64,000 bases of DNA, taken from the NCBI GenBank assembly GCA_037349105.1, contig JAYJMM010000120.1:5212001-5276000 (forward strand), written 5' to 3'. Of the stretch, positions 11,874 through 24,400 are shown one piece after another (positions within the stretch are counted from its first letter, which is position 1; each line of letters opens with the position of its first letter). The position numbers and the translations under genes are program-made. This stretch comes from Limnomonas spitsbergensis. Its lineage: Eukaryota > Chlorophyta > Chlorophyceae > Chlamydomonadales. The notes beneath the pieces are model-generated. The model worked only from the letters and a program-made list of their open reading frames with translations. It did no database searches and was not told the origin of the DNA.

Positions 11874-14800
11874 TCATGCACCATCTTCCGTAGGCCCCTC
11901 TATTTCAGCCGGCTGAGGCCATGTCGAGAAGCGGAATGCAGCCTCATTTAGGCCCTTCAAGAAAAGCCAGGACTCAGAAGGGTCCGCGAAAGCTATGCTT
12001 GGGTAGATTTTCTGCAAGCAAGAGACACAAACCAAAGTGTCAAACTGTTATACTGAAACACCGACACGAGGGTAAAATCAAGCACACAGCATGAGTGTTG
12101 TTTAGTGTTTAGGATGCATGGTGCCGAACTGCAAACCCGCTGAATGCTCAGCAGCATGAGGCTACAGCTGGAGCAGTGACAGATGTATCACATACCTCCT
12201 CCTTGAACACATCTGATGACGCCTTGACTAATCCCCTGTCAAAAGGCAGCAGGTCAGTGCCGCGGCCAGATCCTTGGCTGGGATCCTCAACCTGATCCTC
12301 ATAGTACGCACAATCCTGCGCGGCAGCATGCATGCAAGCACTGATGATTGAGACAGAGGACGCTGCATTGAAAAAAAAAAAACGATTTCCGATTCTTCGA
12401 CAATCAATTTCAATTGATACGGTAATGAATGAATCCAATGAAATCCTTCACTTCACGATGCACAGAATATTTCTCATCTCCCACAGACTCACCATCAGCA
12501 GACCCGTGGCTGGTGCCATGGGGACGGTGAGGTGGGTGTTGCCCGGGTCCAAAGCTGAAGTGATGCACTCAGCAGTAGCAGCACCGCGAGCAACAGCCAG
12601 CGCCATTCCCACCTGACAACAACCAATGAACCGCAAGAGCACAGTGTGTGAATCACAGGTTCACACTAGCTTAATACAGTGAGGGGCTGCATGCACTCAG
12701 CTGTCGACGAGGGCCCCATGCGCACCCGGGCTGCTCTTTGTGTGTTAGCGTCTCAGGTTTCTAGTATTGGGCGGCCGGTCTCACACCTTGTAAACTCCTA
12801 GCAAAAGATACACCAGCAAAGATTTGTCCGCACCATTTTAATGCAGCGAGGGGCTGCATGCACCAGCAAAAAAGATTCGTCCGCACCATTTTTCTGATCT
12901 GGTACATCATGAAGCTCCTCCCATGCACGACCAGCTTCACGTAGCTCTGTGTGCGCGGTGCTGCAGGACCTGCATCGAGGGCGGCGCCACCTGCTGCAAC
13001 AGCTGCTGCACCTGCTGCAACACTTGTTGCACCCTCCCTGTCAGCAGCAGATGCCCCGGATGACAAAACAACATCTTCAAAAGCTGTCCCAGTTGCCTTC
13101 AGAGCGTCGACTCCCACGGGAGGCACAACATCTCTTGGAGCTGTTGCAACCGGCTGGTCAGCAGCACGTGCCCCGGGTGACACGGCATGTACAGGAGCTG
13201 CTGCGGCAGACCCAGGGACACCTGGTTCCCGCTCATCCACAACATCCCGGACATGAACCTTGATCAAGCCTTCACAGTGGAAGCGGTAGATGGTGCGGGT
13301 TGCGTCCTTGCTCCCTGGTGAGACCACCTGGGCAGGCATGGAGGCAGACATGGACTTGCCGGCTCGATGCTCATTCTCTCTTCTGGTATGCCAGTTTTAT
13401 ACATGACATGCATCATAGTTTAATCATCAGGGAAGATCCTGGCAGATCTAGGCAGATCCTGGCAGATCAGGGAAGATCAGGGAAGATCCTGGCAGTTCTA
13501 GCCATGTGGCTTCCCATTCCCTGGCTAAATAATACAAACAATTTGCTTTCCTCACACCTACACACGTTTCTCACGTGAATCATACAATCATACCAAATCT
13601 AGCGCAGAGTCTCTGAAGTGTGAACACAAGCATTATTATCTTGAACCTGTCTGCTCATGCCCCACCACGTTGGTAAAATTATGGAAGCTGTGGCTCCCCT
13701 CGTAGAGGCTGAGAACACGGTTCAGCTCCTCCAGCCTGCAGAGACACAGAGGAGCCAAGGCAGCAGCAGCAGCAGCAGGGTGATGGTCCCAGACTGCCAG
13801 GTCAAGGCGATGCGGGTGACAATAGGGGCGCAGGGTGACGGTGGCGATAAGGGGACCATTGCAAGATTCAACTCAAGCAAGCATTTGAGTGCTGTTGGAA
13901 AGTCAGAGCATCCAAATAAACTGGGTTTGGCTCATCAAGCAAAAACCTGCCTTGACTCATCCAGCTGGAACGCGCTTGCTTGCGCCTCCAGCAAAGCGCT
14001 GTTCTTCGTTTTTTCTCCAGAATCCTCTGCATGCGCACAAACATGGCCAAACAGTGTTTTCGTTTTTCTTCTTTTGGCTCAGCTATATTACAGCTACTGG
14101 TACATTTCAGCTACATTACAGCTGCATTCCAGCCACATTTCAGCTGCCTCCTGGCCTCAGTCCAACGGCCACATGCGTGACCCCCCAAGCGGCTTACAAT
14201 TCAAACTCCAATTAGGCCATTGGCAGCAGCGGGGCAGCCCGGCGAAGGTGGACGCAGAGCACACAAAACAATGCTGCGGCCGAGGTGGGACACAACCGAG
14301 CCATGCAGCTAAATAATGGACACCACAACGCACGTGATGGCAACATTGTAAGACTGAGATTGTACCCCGCAGCTCCACCCCTGGCCATCACCCATGCACC
14401 CTAGCCTCGTGACTCTCACTCACTGATCCAGGCCCTCTGGTCCTCGCCACCGCTGCGCCCCCGCTTGTTCCACCCTCTCCTTTGCCACCTCCGCTCCCGT
14501 TTGCCGTTCTTTGAGACTGCAGGCTCATCTGCGCCTGGCCCAGGGCCTGCTGCCTCCGAGACCAAAGTTGGACGAGGATCAGTATCAGGGCACTCTGACT
14601 GAGGCACATCAGCGCATGGGGCTCCTTGTGCAGGCTCCGCAAGAGCACCCGGCCCACCAGCAGCAGCCGCCGGCCCACCATCAGCAGGGCCGTGTGAAGA
14701 CAACTTTGCCGCACCATCGTCTGCGGTTGAAGCATCTATCGCAGCTCTGGCAGAGCGGGGCAGCCCCACCTGCAGTACAGTGGCATGGGAGGCAGATCAG

Positions 14801-17800
14801 AAAAGTGGGTGAGCAGGTGAGTTCCCTGTGAAGTGTGAACCCTGATAATGATAACAGGTAAAATATCTCCGTCAGCATGTCACGAGTGCCATGATGTGCG
14901 ATGCGTGGAAGGGTGATCAGGATAGAGGGTGCAAGGGCGAGCGTTGGAGAGGGAGGACACAGCTGATAGAGAATTCAAACTCAGCTAATCGAGAATTCAA
15001 ATTCAGCTGGTAGAGAATTCAAATTCAGCTGATAGAGAATTGAAAACAGGAGTTGTGCCCTTGTACATGCCTGCAGCTGGTGTCCAACATTGAGATTGGA
15101 GAGCATTGTACAAAGAAACCAATGGAAGGAGACCCGGTGGCAGGTGCATGCTACGAATACGCTGTCACAAATGTGGTCGAGGGGGGCTGTTGTTTCACGA
15201 CATTCTGGTTACGGAGCATCTCACAACCTCTGCCGCTCCGTAGATCAATGGCCCTACCTTCAGTGCGGATAAATGAGATATTGCCAAGATTCACGAAGGT
15301 CCTACGCCATCGCCAGATATGATGATCCCTGGCCTCACACGAGACTCTACTCCATAACGAGCAGACGGTCATGTGGAGAGACCAGCATGTCATGCTCACA
15401 TGATTGGACGTGATTACGTGGGGTGGGCATTGCTCATACTGTAGATTTACTTTGCCTTCCCTCATAATTAACGTTGCTTGGGGGTGAGGAATCCATATAA
15501 GTATATAACCCAATAACTATCTATCGATTGTCCACGCCAGATTTTAGTCATAAAATAAGAGTTTGGGTCCAGAGTTTGCCCTGAGGTCAGCATTAAAAGA
15601 AAAAGTTTTTCATACCAGAGGAAAGGCCAATCAAATCTACCGTATGAATGTATGATCAATTGATCATGTCATTGGATGTGAGGTAAGCATTGCCCACCTT
15701 GGGATCCATGGTCCACAGAGGCAGCAGGTACTCATAGCGGCGGCCGCAGCAGGATCGCCGCGCATCGAAGTGCGATGGAATGCCCCACTCCACGCCCACC
15801 AAGCGGATATCAGGGGGCAGCGCCGCGTTGACCCTGAAAAGTATGTCCATGACAGCAGATAAGAGCCATCTTAAGTGTGAGGGGATGACTGGTAGCTTCA
15901 AGACCAATCTGAATACTCCCTTGCCCTAAACCCTTAACCCTAAAACTGTGGGGGGATGACTGGTAGCTTCAAGACCAATCTGAATACTCCCTTGCCCTAA
16001 ACCCTTAACCCTAAAACTGTGGGGGGATGACTGGTAGCTTCAAGACCAATCTGAATACTCCCTTGCCCTAAACCCTTAACCCTAAAACTGTGGGGGGATG
16101 ACTGGTAGCTTCAAGACCAATCTGAATACTCCCTTGCCCTAAACCCTTAACCCTAAAACTGTGGGGGGATGACTGGTAGCTTCAAGACCAATCTGAATAC
16201 TCCCTTGCCCTAAACCCTTAACCCTAAAACTGTGGGGGGATGACTGGTAGCTTCAAGACCAATCTGAATACTCCCTTGCCCTAAACCCTTAACCCTAAAA
16301 CTGTGGGGGGATGACTGGTAGCTTCAAGACCAATCTGAATACTCCCTTGCCCTAAACCCTTAACCCTAAAACTGTGGGGGGATGACTGGTAGCTTCAAGG
16401 CCAATCTGAATGGGTTGGGAGTCCCAACCCATTGGATGCTGAGGGGTGCACAGCCAGCCTAAAGCATCTGCCTCTAATCTCAGGATCCGCATATTCTGGA
16501 ATCTGGATTCACATGGTCTGGATCCATACAATTCTGGATCCATACAATTCTGGATCCATACAATTCTGGATTCCACATGGTATGGATCCGCATGGCCTGG
16601 ACCCGCATGGTCTGGCTCTGCATAGTCTGGGTCCGTCTTTGTTCCCCCCCCCCCTGCCGCCATTGTCCCCAATGCCTGCAGCAGCTCCCACCTGTCCATG
16701 AGGCCCACACGGCTGGAGGACAGCAGCATGCAGGATACCACGTTGCCCGCCGCGCTCACTCCCTTGTCTGTCCGGGCACAGCGAGCCCACTGCACCTAAA
16801 ACATCCACGCACGAGGGAGAGCCTTTGACCCGGAGCTTACCCCGACACGCCACACGCATGCTGTGTGGAATAGACAGGCCGCTTGTGACAGATAATGGCA
16901 CAGCGGGGATGTTGAGGCCCGAAAGCGCGGTCCCCGGGCTGCTAAATTTGTTGACATAGTACCACAAGGCGCAGCGCTAGCACGGCCTGCCTTTGAAAAA
17001 AAAAAAAAGGAAACGATACGCCCTGAGGCTTGGATTAAGGAAGCCACCCGCTCGGCCGTAGCACGAGGTGAGCTACCATGAACTAGGAAAGCTACCACGG
17101 CCTGCCTTCATATGCAGTGGAATGGCAGCAAAACAAGGCGCCCTGCCAATCTCACAATCCAGCTTGTGTTCAAGAAGGCAAGCTTTTTCATTTGTAATAA
17201 ATTGACTTCTTAATTCATACATCTTGGGGGTTAGCTGTATAATTATAATTACTATTTATTATGCAGCACGGAGACCCGCAGCCCCTCACAATCCAGCTTG
17301 TGTTCAGTAAGGCACGGAGACCCGCAGCCCCTCACAATCCAGCTTGTGTTCAACAAGGCACGGAGACCCGCAGCCCCTCACCTCGTTGAAGTTTCCCGTT
17401 CCAGAGAGCGCCCCCGCTTTCTGAAGAGCTGCCTGGAGCTCCTCCTCGATGGTTGGCCAGCCTGGCTGACGCTGAAAACCCTGTCACAGGCAGCCGCCGG
17501 GAGATGGACTGTCAGCAACTGGGTTGCCACCAGCCACTCCACTTGCGGCTATCCGTGCAGGCAGGACTTGCTGACACTAGACAGCATCCCATTGAGACGC
17601 ATAGGAACCATGAATAGAGGAGTATCTGCAATTGTTTTGCTGACACGAGCAACCGCCAACTAGCCGAAATATGGGAAACAACAACCAGTCCCCATTGCGT
17701 GGCACTCATCAGAGGCATGCTGTCATCCCACACCTCTCACACATCACATGCTTGGGTCCTTGATTGGGGCTGATTCATGGGAATTACCAGCCCAGGACTT

Positions 17801-18095
17801 CATTCGATTCATGTACATATGACGGTGACAGGAGGTTTCCCAGTGATCAGTTGAGCACAACCTCCCATTTGCCCATCCCCGAGAGAGTGGCACTAATAGT
17901 TCCCCTCTGCCCGTCTCTCCCATCCCCATGCTAAATTGCTAATGCGCAATACGGCATTCGACCATGCAGCTCAGACTCCAAGCTCCCCTGCATCGCCCCC
18001 CTAACCCGTTCCATTAAATTTACCTGATATTTTCCTCCGTTGTAAGCGACGAACAATGCTACCGGCACTCTGCCGGCCTGCAGTTGATCACCCAT
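11874..18095 (-). CDS. PUS1: tRNA pseudouridine synthase, TruA/PUS1 family
   Basis: Converts uridine to pseudouridine in tRNA. Minus-strand exons: 18095-18024, 17480-17382, 16795-16692, 15833-15698, about 14769-14424, 13735-13669, 13382-12887, 12612-12493, 12315-12196 and 12011-11874. Visible family blocks are ALFVAYNGGKYQGFQ, TIEEELQAALQKAGA, catalytic ARTDKGVSAAG (Asp67), INAALPPDIR-like VNAALPPDIRLVGVEW, RRYEYLLPLW, SHSFHNFT, GRSFMMYQIRKMVGMAL, MAPATGLLM and a final IYPSIA. The 14424-14769 block is acidic and Ala/Pro-rich. Its end reads correctly in one frame and its start in another, so a hidden intron is likely. The 13669 to 13382 join is also unsettled. Exon 7 carries about 90 extra Ala/Thr/Pro-rich residues before the SFMMYQIRKM motif. 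Introns contain several tandem repeats, two of them at splice donors. Confidence 0.9.
12811..12893 (-). repeat. 50-bp duplication of PUS1 exon 7 end and donor
   Basis: CACCAGCAAA followed by (AAA)GAT(T)TGTCCGCACCATTTT occurs at 12811-12839, in the intron, and at 12861-12893, across the donor at 12886/12887. On the coding strand both copies read AAAATGGTGCGGAC. Confidence 0.85.
13432..13500. repeat. Short CAGATCCTGG-type repeats in a PUS1 intron
   Basis: About seven degenerate copies of a roughly 10-bp unit (GGCAGATCCT, GGGAAGATCA) lie in the intron upstream of PUS1 exon 7. Confidence 0.7.
14964..15045. repeat. 22-bp repeat, four units, PUS1 intron
   Basis: Units start at 14964, 14986, 15008 and 15030 and read close to TGATAGAGAATTCAAATTCA plus GC. 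Confidence 0.9.
15884..16412. repeat. 71-bp array with embedded telomere-like sequence, PUS1 intron
   Basis: Seven full units start at 15884, 15955, 16026, 16097, 16168, 16239 and 16310, and a partial unit starts at 16381. They are nearly identical. Each carries CCCTAAACCCTTAACCCTAA and a run of G. The array ends 50 bp from the acceptor of PUS1 exon 4. Confidence 0.96.
17266..17381 (-). repeat. 46-bp repeat ending exactly at the PUS1 exon 2 donor
   Basis: Copies begin at 17266, 17312 and 17358 with GCACGGAGACCCGCAGCCCC. The third is cut by the exon at 17382. Each unit carries CCTCAC, which is the donor GTGAGG on the coding strand. A related partial copy lies at 17151-17180. Confidence 0.9.
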
Positions 18096-18434
18096 GCCGC
18101 CAATTAATGATGCTGCTGTGCGTAAGAGAGAAGCAAGAGTGCAGTACTACAGTGCATTCATTGAAGCGGAGCGGAAAGAAAGAAATCGCCTGAGCGTGTC
18201 TTGAGGAATACGACGCATCGGACAATAAATGGGAGTTTTGGTGTGGCCGAATGGTGTGAATCAGGGGTGCCCCTGGTGTGAATCTTCAAGAGTGTGGGCA
18301 GAGTGTGATGGGTTGGCAAAAACTCCTTTATTAGGGGATCCTCAGTCTCACATGTGATGTACTTCTCCCAGCGTCATCAATATATATGAAAAATTTTACT
18401 TGCTGCGGCACTCACATGATCACTTAAGGCACGT
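18096..18434. promoter_or_regulatory. Shared upstream region of PUS1 and SnRK2 copy 1 (head to head)
   Basis: Only 339 bp separate the two divergent start codons, so both promoters must lie or begin here. A LINE tail fragment occupies 18173-18212. No defined promoter element was recognised. Confidence 0.55.
18173..18212 (-). mobile_element. LINE 3' tail fragment
   Basis: Second copy of the TTTC-tailed LINE end, with small changes (CTCAAGACACGCTCAGGCGA). It lies between two divergent genes. Confidence 0.6.
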
Positions 18435-21400
18435 ATGCCCCCTTATCCTAACCGTGACCCCCTGGAGGGCCACCCGCTGTATCATTCTCAAGGACCTCTG
18501 TCGAGTGGTTCGTTTGGTTTTGTACACTTGTACCAGAATAAAGAAACCAAAGAGCAGGTTGCCATCAAGTTCCTCGAAAGACACGGGGTGAACAAGTACG
18601 TCGAGAGCGAGATCCTGAATCACCGGAAACTCAGTTCTAAGTCAGCTCACAACGGGGAACCGCACTGCTACCCCCATGTGATAGAATTTAAGGTAAGCCC
18701 TTGCTGCTTGTACCGTACCTGGCATTGTTGCAACCAGATTGCAACTGATGAACTTTGTCTTCCTGTCTTTATCTGTCATGACACTACTGCACTCTGTATG
18801 AAACATGCGACCTTGCATGTCAGCATGCATGCAGTTGTTCATTATTGCCCGCTGGCCTGGGCGTGAAGCTCTGCCCGGGAGGCACCACTCAGTCGCTGAG
18901 AATGCCATCTATGTCCACCTCATGGCCAGGTCATCTCCTGCCTGCCTCTTATCTGACGTGAGCTGAGAAGCCTGGTGTCCTGAGCCACATGCACAATGAC
19001 GCAGAACGTCTTCCTTTCCAACAACTACATATGCATCGCCATGGAATACGCGAACGGGGGGAACTTGTTGAACTACATCAATAAGGCGGGTGGGCGTCTC
19101 AAGGAAGCTGCGGCGCGCTGGTTCTTTCAGCAGCTCATCCTGGGCATCGACTACTGCCACCGGAAAGGCGTCGTCAACAGAGACATCAAGCTGGAGAATA
19201 CGCTTTTGCAGGCAAGGGTTGTTGCAGGATGGAGGTGTTGCAGGCGAGGACTGTTGCAGGCTGGAGTTGTTGCATTCAAGGGTTGTTCCATGCAGGAGTT
19301 GTTGCGGGCAAGGAGTTGTTCCATGCAGGAGTTGTTGCGGCCAAGGAGTTGTTGCGGGCAAGGAGTTGTGCCATGCAGGAGTTGTTGCGGGCGAGAGCTA
19401 TCATCCAAGCTAGAGATAGCTGGACAACATCAAGCTGGAGAACACACTGTTGTAGGCCAGGGTCTGGCATGGGCGCATGGCTGGGCTTAGGCTAGGCTGG
19501 GGTCAGCTTTGCTGGGCTTCTCTGGCCTTGCCTGGGCTTCAAGGCTGGGTGGGCTGGGCTGGGCTGGGCTGGGCTGGGCTGGGCTGGGCTGGGCTTAGGT
19601 TAGGCTGGGGTCAGCTTTGCTGGGCCTCTCTGGCTTTGCCTGGGCTTCAAGGCTGTGTGGGGCTGGGCTGGGCTGAGAGCGCGGGGCCTAAGCGGGATGG
19701 GGCGGGGCGGTTGCTGGCTAAGGCTGGTCTGGGCAAGGGCTGTGTACACACATTGGAACAGCGGCACCTCCCAAGTCTTTCAGCTCTACATAGAAAAGAG
19801 ACCGGCCAGCGAGGGTCTCTTTCATTTTCCAAATGAAGACCTCCCTTTTGGAACGCACATGCCGGTATGTGTCTTCCATGTCCAATACAATGGTGACGCC
19901 AACTTGGGCCATAATTCATTTTGATGCGCACCAGGACACCTTTGGGCAGCCACCCCCGCTTGCCCATTGCGTGCCCATTGCGTGCCCATTGCTTGCCCAT
20001 ACGATCAAAAACCTAGTGCGGCCTATGGCCAGTGGCCTGAGCTGCGGGGCTCCCTGCACCTAGCCTGCAAGGCTGCATGCCATTATGTAGCTGGAGCACG
20101 CTGAAATAAATAATTAAATCGTTGTGTGCAGGTCTTACCCGGTGTGAATCACCCACCCTTGATCAAGATTTGCGACTTCGGGTACAGCAAAGCTGAAGAC
20201 ATGTCAGCACCAAGATCCAAGGTCGGGACACTGGCATGTAAGTCACTGCCCTCCTGAAGTGCCTGTAGTACAGTACACCAAATATGGTACCAGGCTACTG
20301 GTGCACGAAATCTAATGCGCACCAGACCACCTTTGGTGGGTTGCGGGTGCCACCGTTGGGCAGCTTGGGACCAAACCTTGAACGGCCTAACGGCCGGTGA
20401 CCCAAGCGGCAAGGTTTGCTAGACCAATCCCTACCAGCCATGGGCTGGGCTGTAGCTTACGTGCATCTGAAGCACCCTAAAATGTGATTGAGTGATATGA
20501 TCATATGAGTCACAGACCTCCTGTAGGACACCAAAGAAATAGAGAATGTACGCCAAGGCTGAGCAACAGCAATTCAGCACTCGCACAATTTAAGCTACCG
20601 GTACCGGTACGGCGGTACCTGAATTGTCAGGTTTACAATGTGTGTACCGTAGTGCCGTAGCACCGTGATGGCTGTATTGCTGTGATCGGGCCCTTTTTGT
20701 GGGTTCGTTGCTTGTGCGTTCTTGGCTGCGCTTTGGTGGCGTGGAATGCAGTGTTCAGGTTGCACGGTTTGTGCTGCAGAGGTGTCAATGACATTCCACC
20801 TCTGGGGCTCTGGGCCCTGCTCAAAAGGCTCGGCCGCGTGGGCGCCCAACTGTCCCGTTGGAAGAAAATAAACTTAACTGTGCTGCAGGTGTGTGTGTGT
20901 ATGTGGGTTGGGGTGCAGGGTCTGCAATGTGCTGGCTGTGTGGCGGCAGCAGATTTGGTATTTGGTCAGGCCCGTTACAGATACTGTGACTTCGACAGCA
21001 CGCGAGCCTGGTGGTGTGTGTCTGGTCTGTTTGCTGTAAATAGCTTGTGCGACATGCATGCGGTGTGCCATGTTAGGTTGGCAGCTCACGAGCAGGTTGG
21101 TGTGAGTGTTCTATACATGTGATGTCGAGTGTCTGTCGGTGTGGGCACCGCAACGAGCATGCTGCGTGCAGTTAGTCTGACAGCTCGAGTAGTGGGATGT
21201 TTGTGAACACCCAGCACTGCTTCGAGCCCGCATACAACGACCACCCGGCAGCCTTCCTTCTGGTGTCACAAAGACATCATCGTGAAAGAATGCAACCTGA
21301 ACCAGGGAAGGGCCGGGGGGTAACCAAGTAGCCGGGTTTTGCCGGGAAGGGTTTTTTGGGCCGGCTTGAGCCGGCCGGGGCTCTAAAAGTGGCCACGGCA

Positions 21401-24400
21401 GTGTGGACGGATTTTTTTCCACACTTCACAAAAATCGAAATTAATCGATTTGTTACTATTAGGCCTTGTGGTACCTGCCCAGCAGCCTGTCCATCGTATT
21501 ATATCGGTTGAGCACATTAAAATGAACATGGCCAATACCGCAGGGCCATGCACTTTTAGGGTGACCTTCAACGTCGGAAAAAGTGCACGTGAGGGACATT
21601 GGTGTGGGGCCGGCCACCGTGGGCCGCCCCAGTGGGTATCCTCACCGTGGGGATACATGTCGTGGGGCTCCGTAATGGGTTGGCATCAGTGGGGTATGTC
21701 TGATGGGAGACTCCCACGGTGGGTCCAAGTGAAAGGATTCCCCACACCGGGCTTTCGCGATGGGCGGTCCGACTCATGTTCCCCTATCGTGGGGATCCCC
21801 ACATGGGGATACCCATAGTGGGGCATCAACGATAGGCTGACCCACGTATGTCCGACTATCGTGGGGATCCCCACATGGGGTGAACCCACAGTGGGAACTC
21901 CGGGATGGTTACACCCACGCTACATGACCTCACCATGGTAGACCCATTATTTCATAGCATGGCTTACCCACCGTGGGCCAACCACATCAGGTAAACCCAT
22001 TCATGTGCTCTGGGCATTGTAGTTCCATCGCCATAGGGTTGAAAGGGTTTAGGGGTTCGGCGTTTATAGGGTTTAGGTGCTAGTTCAGGGTTTATAGGGT
22101 TTAGGGGCTAGTTCAGGGATTATAGGATTTAGGGGCTAGTTAAGGGTTAAGGGTTTTAGGGTTTAGTGGATGGGGCCAGAGAGGATCACCAACAGCTACT
22201 GAAAGCTCTATGCCGCTGCCAGAAAACCGTGGGGCCAGACAGGGTCAGCAAAAGCTACTGAAAGCTCTATGCCGCTGCCAGAAAACCGTATGTGCCGGTA
22301 CTAGACTACCGGCCAGCCACGCACACTGACTGATTGCAAAGGGGGGACTGGTGCATAGGCAGGGCACCGAAGCTGTCCACTCTTGACAGACATTCGCAAA
22401 TGAACGGATCAATACTTCATTTCCGAACGAGCCCTAAGCAAGCGAGGCCCAGAGCCCCAGAGGTCCACATGCATGCCTGGAGTGAGATTTGTGGCCTGGG
22501 ATATACAAGTTTGCAATTGTTCATGATGGTGCTGATTTGAACATTTATCAAATGAAGGAATCGTTGCTTTTCTTGCGAGTGACCCCCAGAAATAGGCGTA
22601 AGGGCGGGGTAGGTCACTCAGACTGCGTTACGTTTGAGGTTGCGTTTGGAAGTGCAAACGCAGACGCGAAACGCAGGGGGGGGGTGACGTTTGGATAAAA
22701 TGTTGTGATGCTTAATTGGAATCTACTGCGCGCACATCTGCTGATGGTCTATTTTCGATTATGACTGCTGTCAAACGCAACCCACCAAACGCGATAGTAG
22801 TCTGACCCACTCCGCAAAAAGGACCACTCGTTCCAGGCCGTCCCAGAGGCATCCCACGTCCCACCTGGGACGCCCGCCTGGGATGCCTCTGGGACGTCTC
22901 CTATATTTCATTTTGTCCATGGACGCGTCTCAGACACGTCCCGGCATGGGACGTGGGACGCGTCTCAGACTTGTCCCATGTGGGATGCGTCTGGGATGCA
23001 TCCCACATGTGCACGGGATGTATGCTGGGATGAAGTCTAGGATGCCTGTGGAGACGTCCGCTGTGATGCATGCTGGTATGAGAGCTGGGATGTCAGCTAG
23101 GATGCATACTGGGACCGAGACGTCTGCTGGGATGTCAGCTAGGATGCATACTGGGACTGAGACGTCAGCTGGGATGTCAGCTAGGATGCATATTGGGACT
23201 GAGACGTCAGCTGGGATGTCAGCTAGGATGCATACTGGGACTGAGACGTCAGCTGGGATGTCAGATAGGATGCATACTGGGACTGAGACGTCAGCTGGGA
23301 TGTCAGCTAGGATGCATATCGGGACTGAGACGTCAGCTGGGATGTCAGCTAGGACGCATACTGGGATACAAAGCAGGCTCAGGCGTCAAGAGACGGGTGC
23401 GTGAGTTATCGGCGATTCGGTAGTTGGAACAGACGGACGGACGCGGACGGACGGGCAACTAAAAACGGGCAGGTGTGGATCCCTTTATGCTGCTATAGAC
23501 AGCACTCGGGTATAACATTAGTTTCGAGGTAAGTTTTGCCGGGAAGTCTGTGGGAGAATTTAAACTACACCCGGCTGACGCCGGGGGCGTAGTCAGCCAA
23601 ACGCCCAAACCCCCATTTTCGCCGGGGTTTGCCGGAAAGGGGTTCGCTGGCTCACCGGGAGAAATGAGCCATCGGCCCATTTCCCCCGGCGCCGGGCCCG
23701 GCGTCCCTTTCCTGACCTGAACAATTGATTATTTTAGTACGCGCCATACCACCTTTAGGGGGCCGCTGGGCGGCCACCAATGGGCCGATTGGGACCAAAC
23801 CTTGACCAAAGTACTGCCTGCCTGTGGTCAAAAGGGCAGGGCTTGATGCGCCATCCCCTCATGGCATTGGACCGTGATGTAGCTGAATTGTAGCTGATGC
23901 GTGCTAAAATAAACACATTTTATGTTCAGGTCCTGAACCCCTTTGCACATAAAAAGAGAGAGGTACATCAGCCCTGGGATGCAATGTTGCCAACATCTGC
24001 ACATGAATGAAAATCATCACTTAATCCCTGAAGTGTGGATCAAGGAGGTTCTGCTTCACCTGATCATGTCTCGCTGCCCTCACAGACATGGCACCTGAGG
24101 TCATCACCAGCACCGGCGCATACAACGGCACTCTCAGCGATGTCTGGTCGAGTGCAGTCATGCTCTACTCAATGCTGTTTGGGGTGAATCCGTTCGACCT
24201 GCCTATGGACGCGGCAGCAGAAGCAGCGCTGGCTAGGCTCGTGGGTGGCCGTCAGCTGAGGCAAAACGAGGTGCGGGCGCTGCGTATCCTGAACGCGCTC
24301 TGGCGGTTTCCCGACGACGCGGCGGTCTCAACAGATTGCCGCGACCTGCTGCAGAAGCTGATGGTGGCCGACCCCAACCGGCGGCTGGGAATCCCTGAGA

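Noticed and set aside
12949..13263. Plus-strand ORFs
   Set aside because: Antisense shadows of the low-complexity part of PUS1 exon 7.
15884..16412. Chromosome end
   Set aside because: The telomere-like units lie between PUS1 exons with genes on both sides.
22883..23423. 173-codon plus-strand frame
   Set aside because: Produced by the 42-bp repeat, whose period is divisible by three. It lies inside the SnRK2-1 intron.
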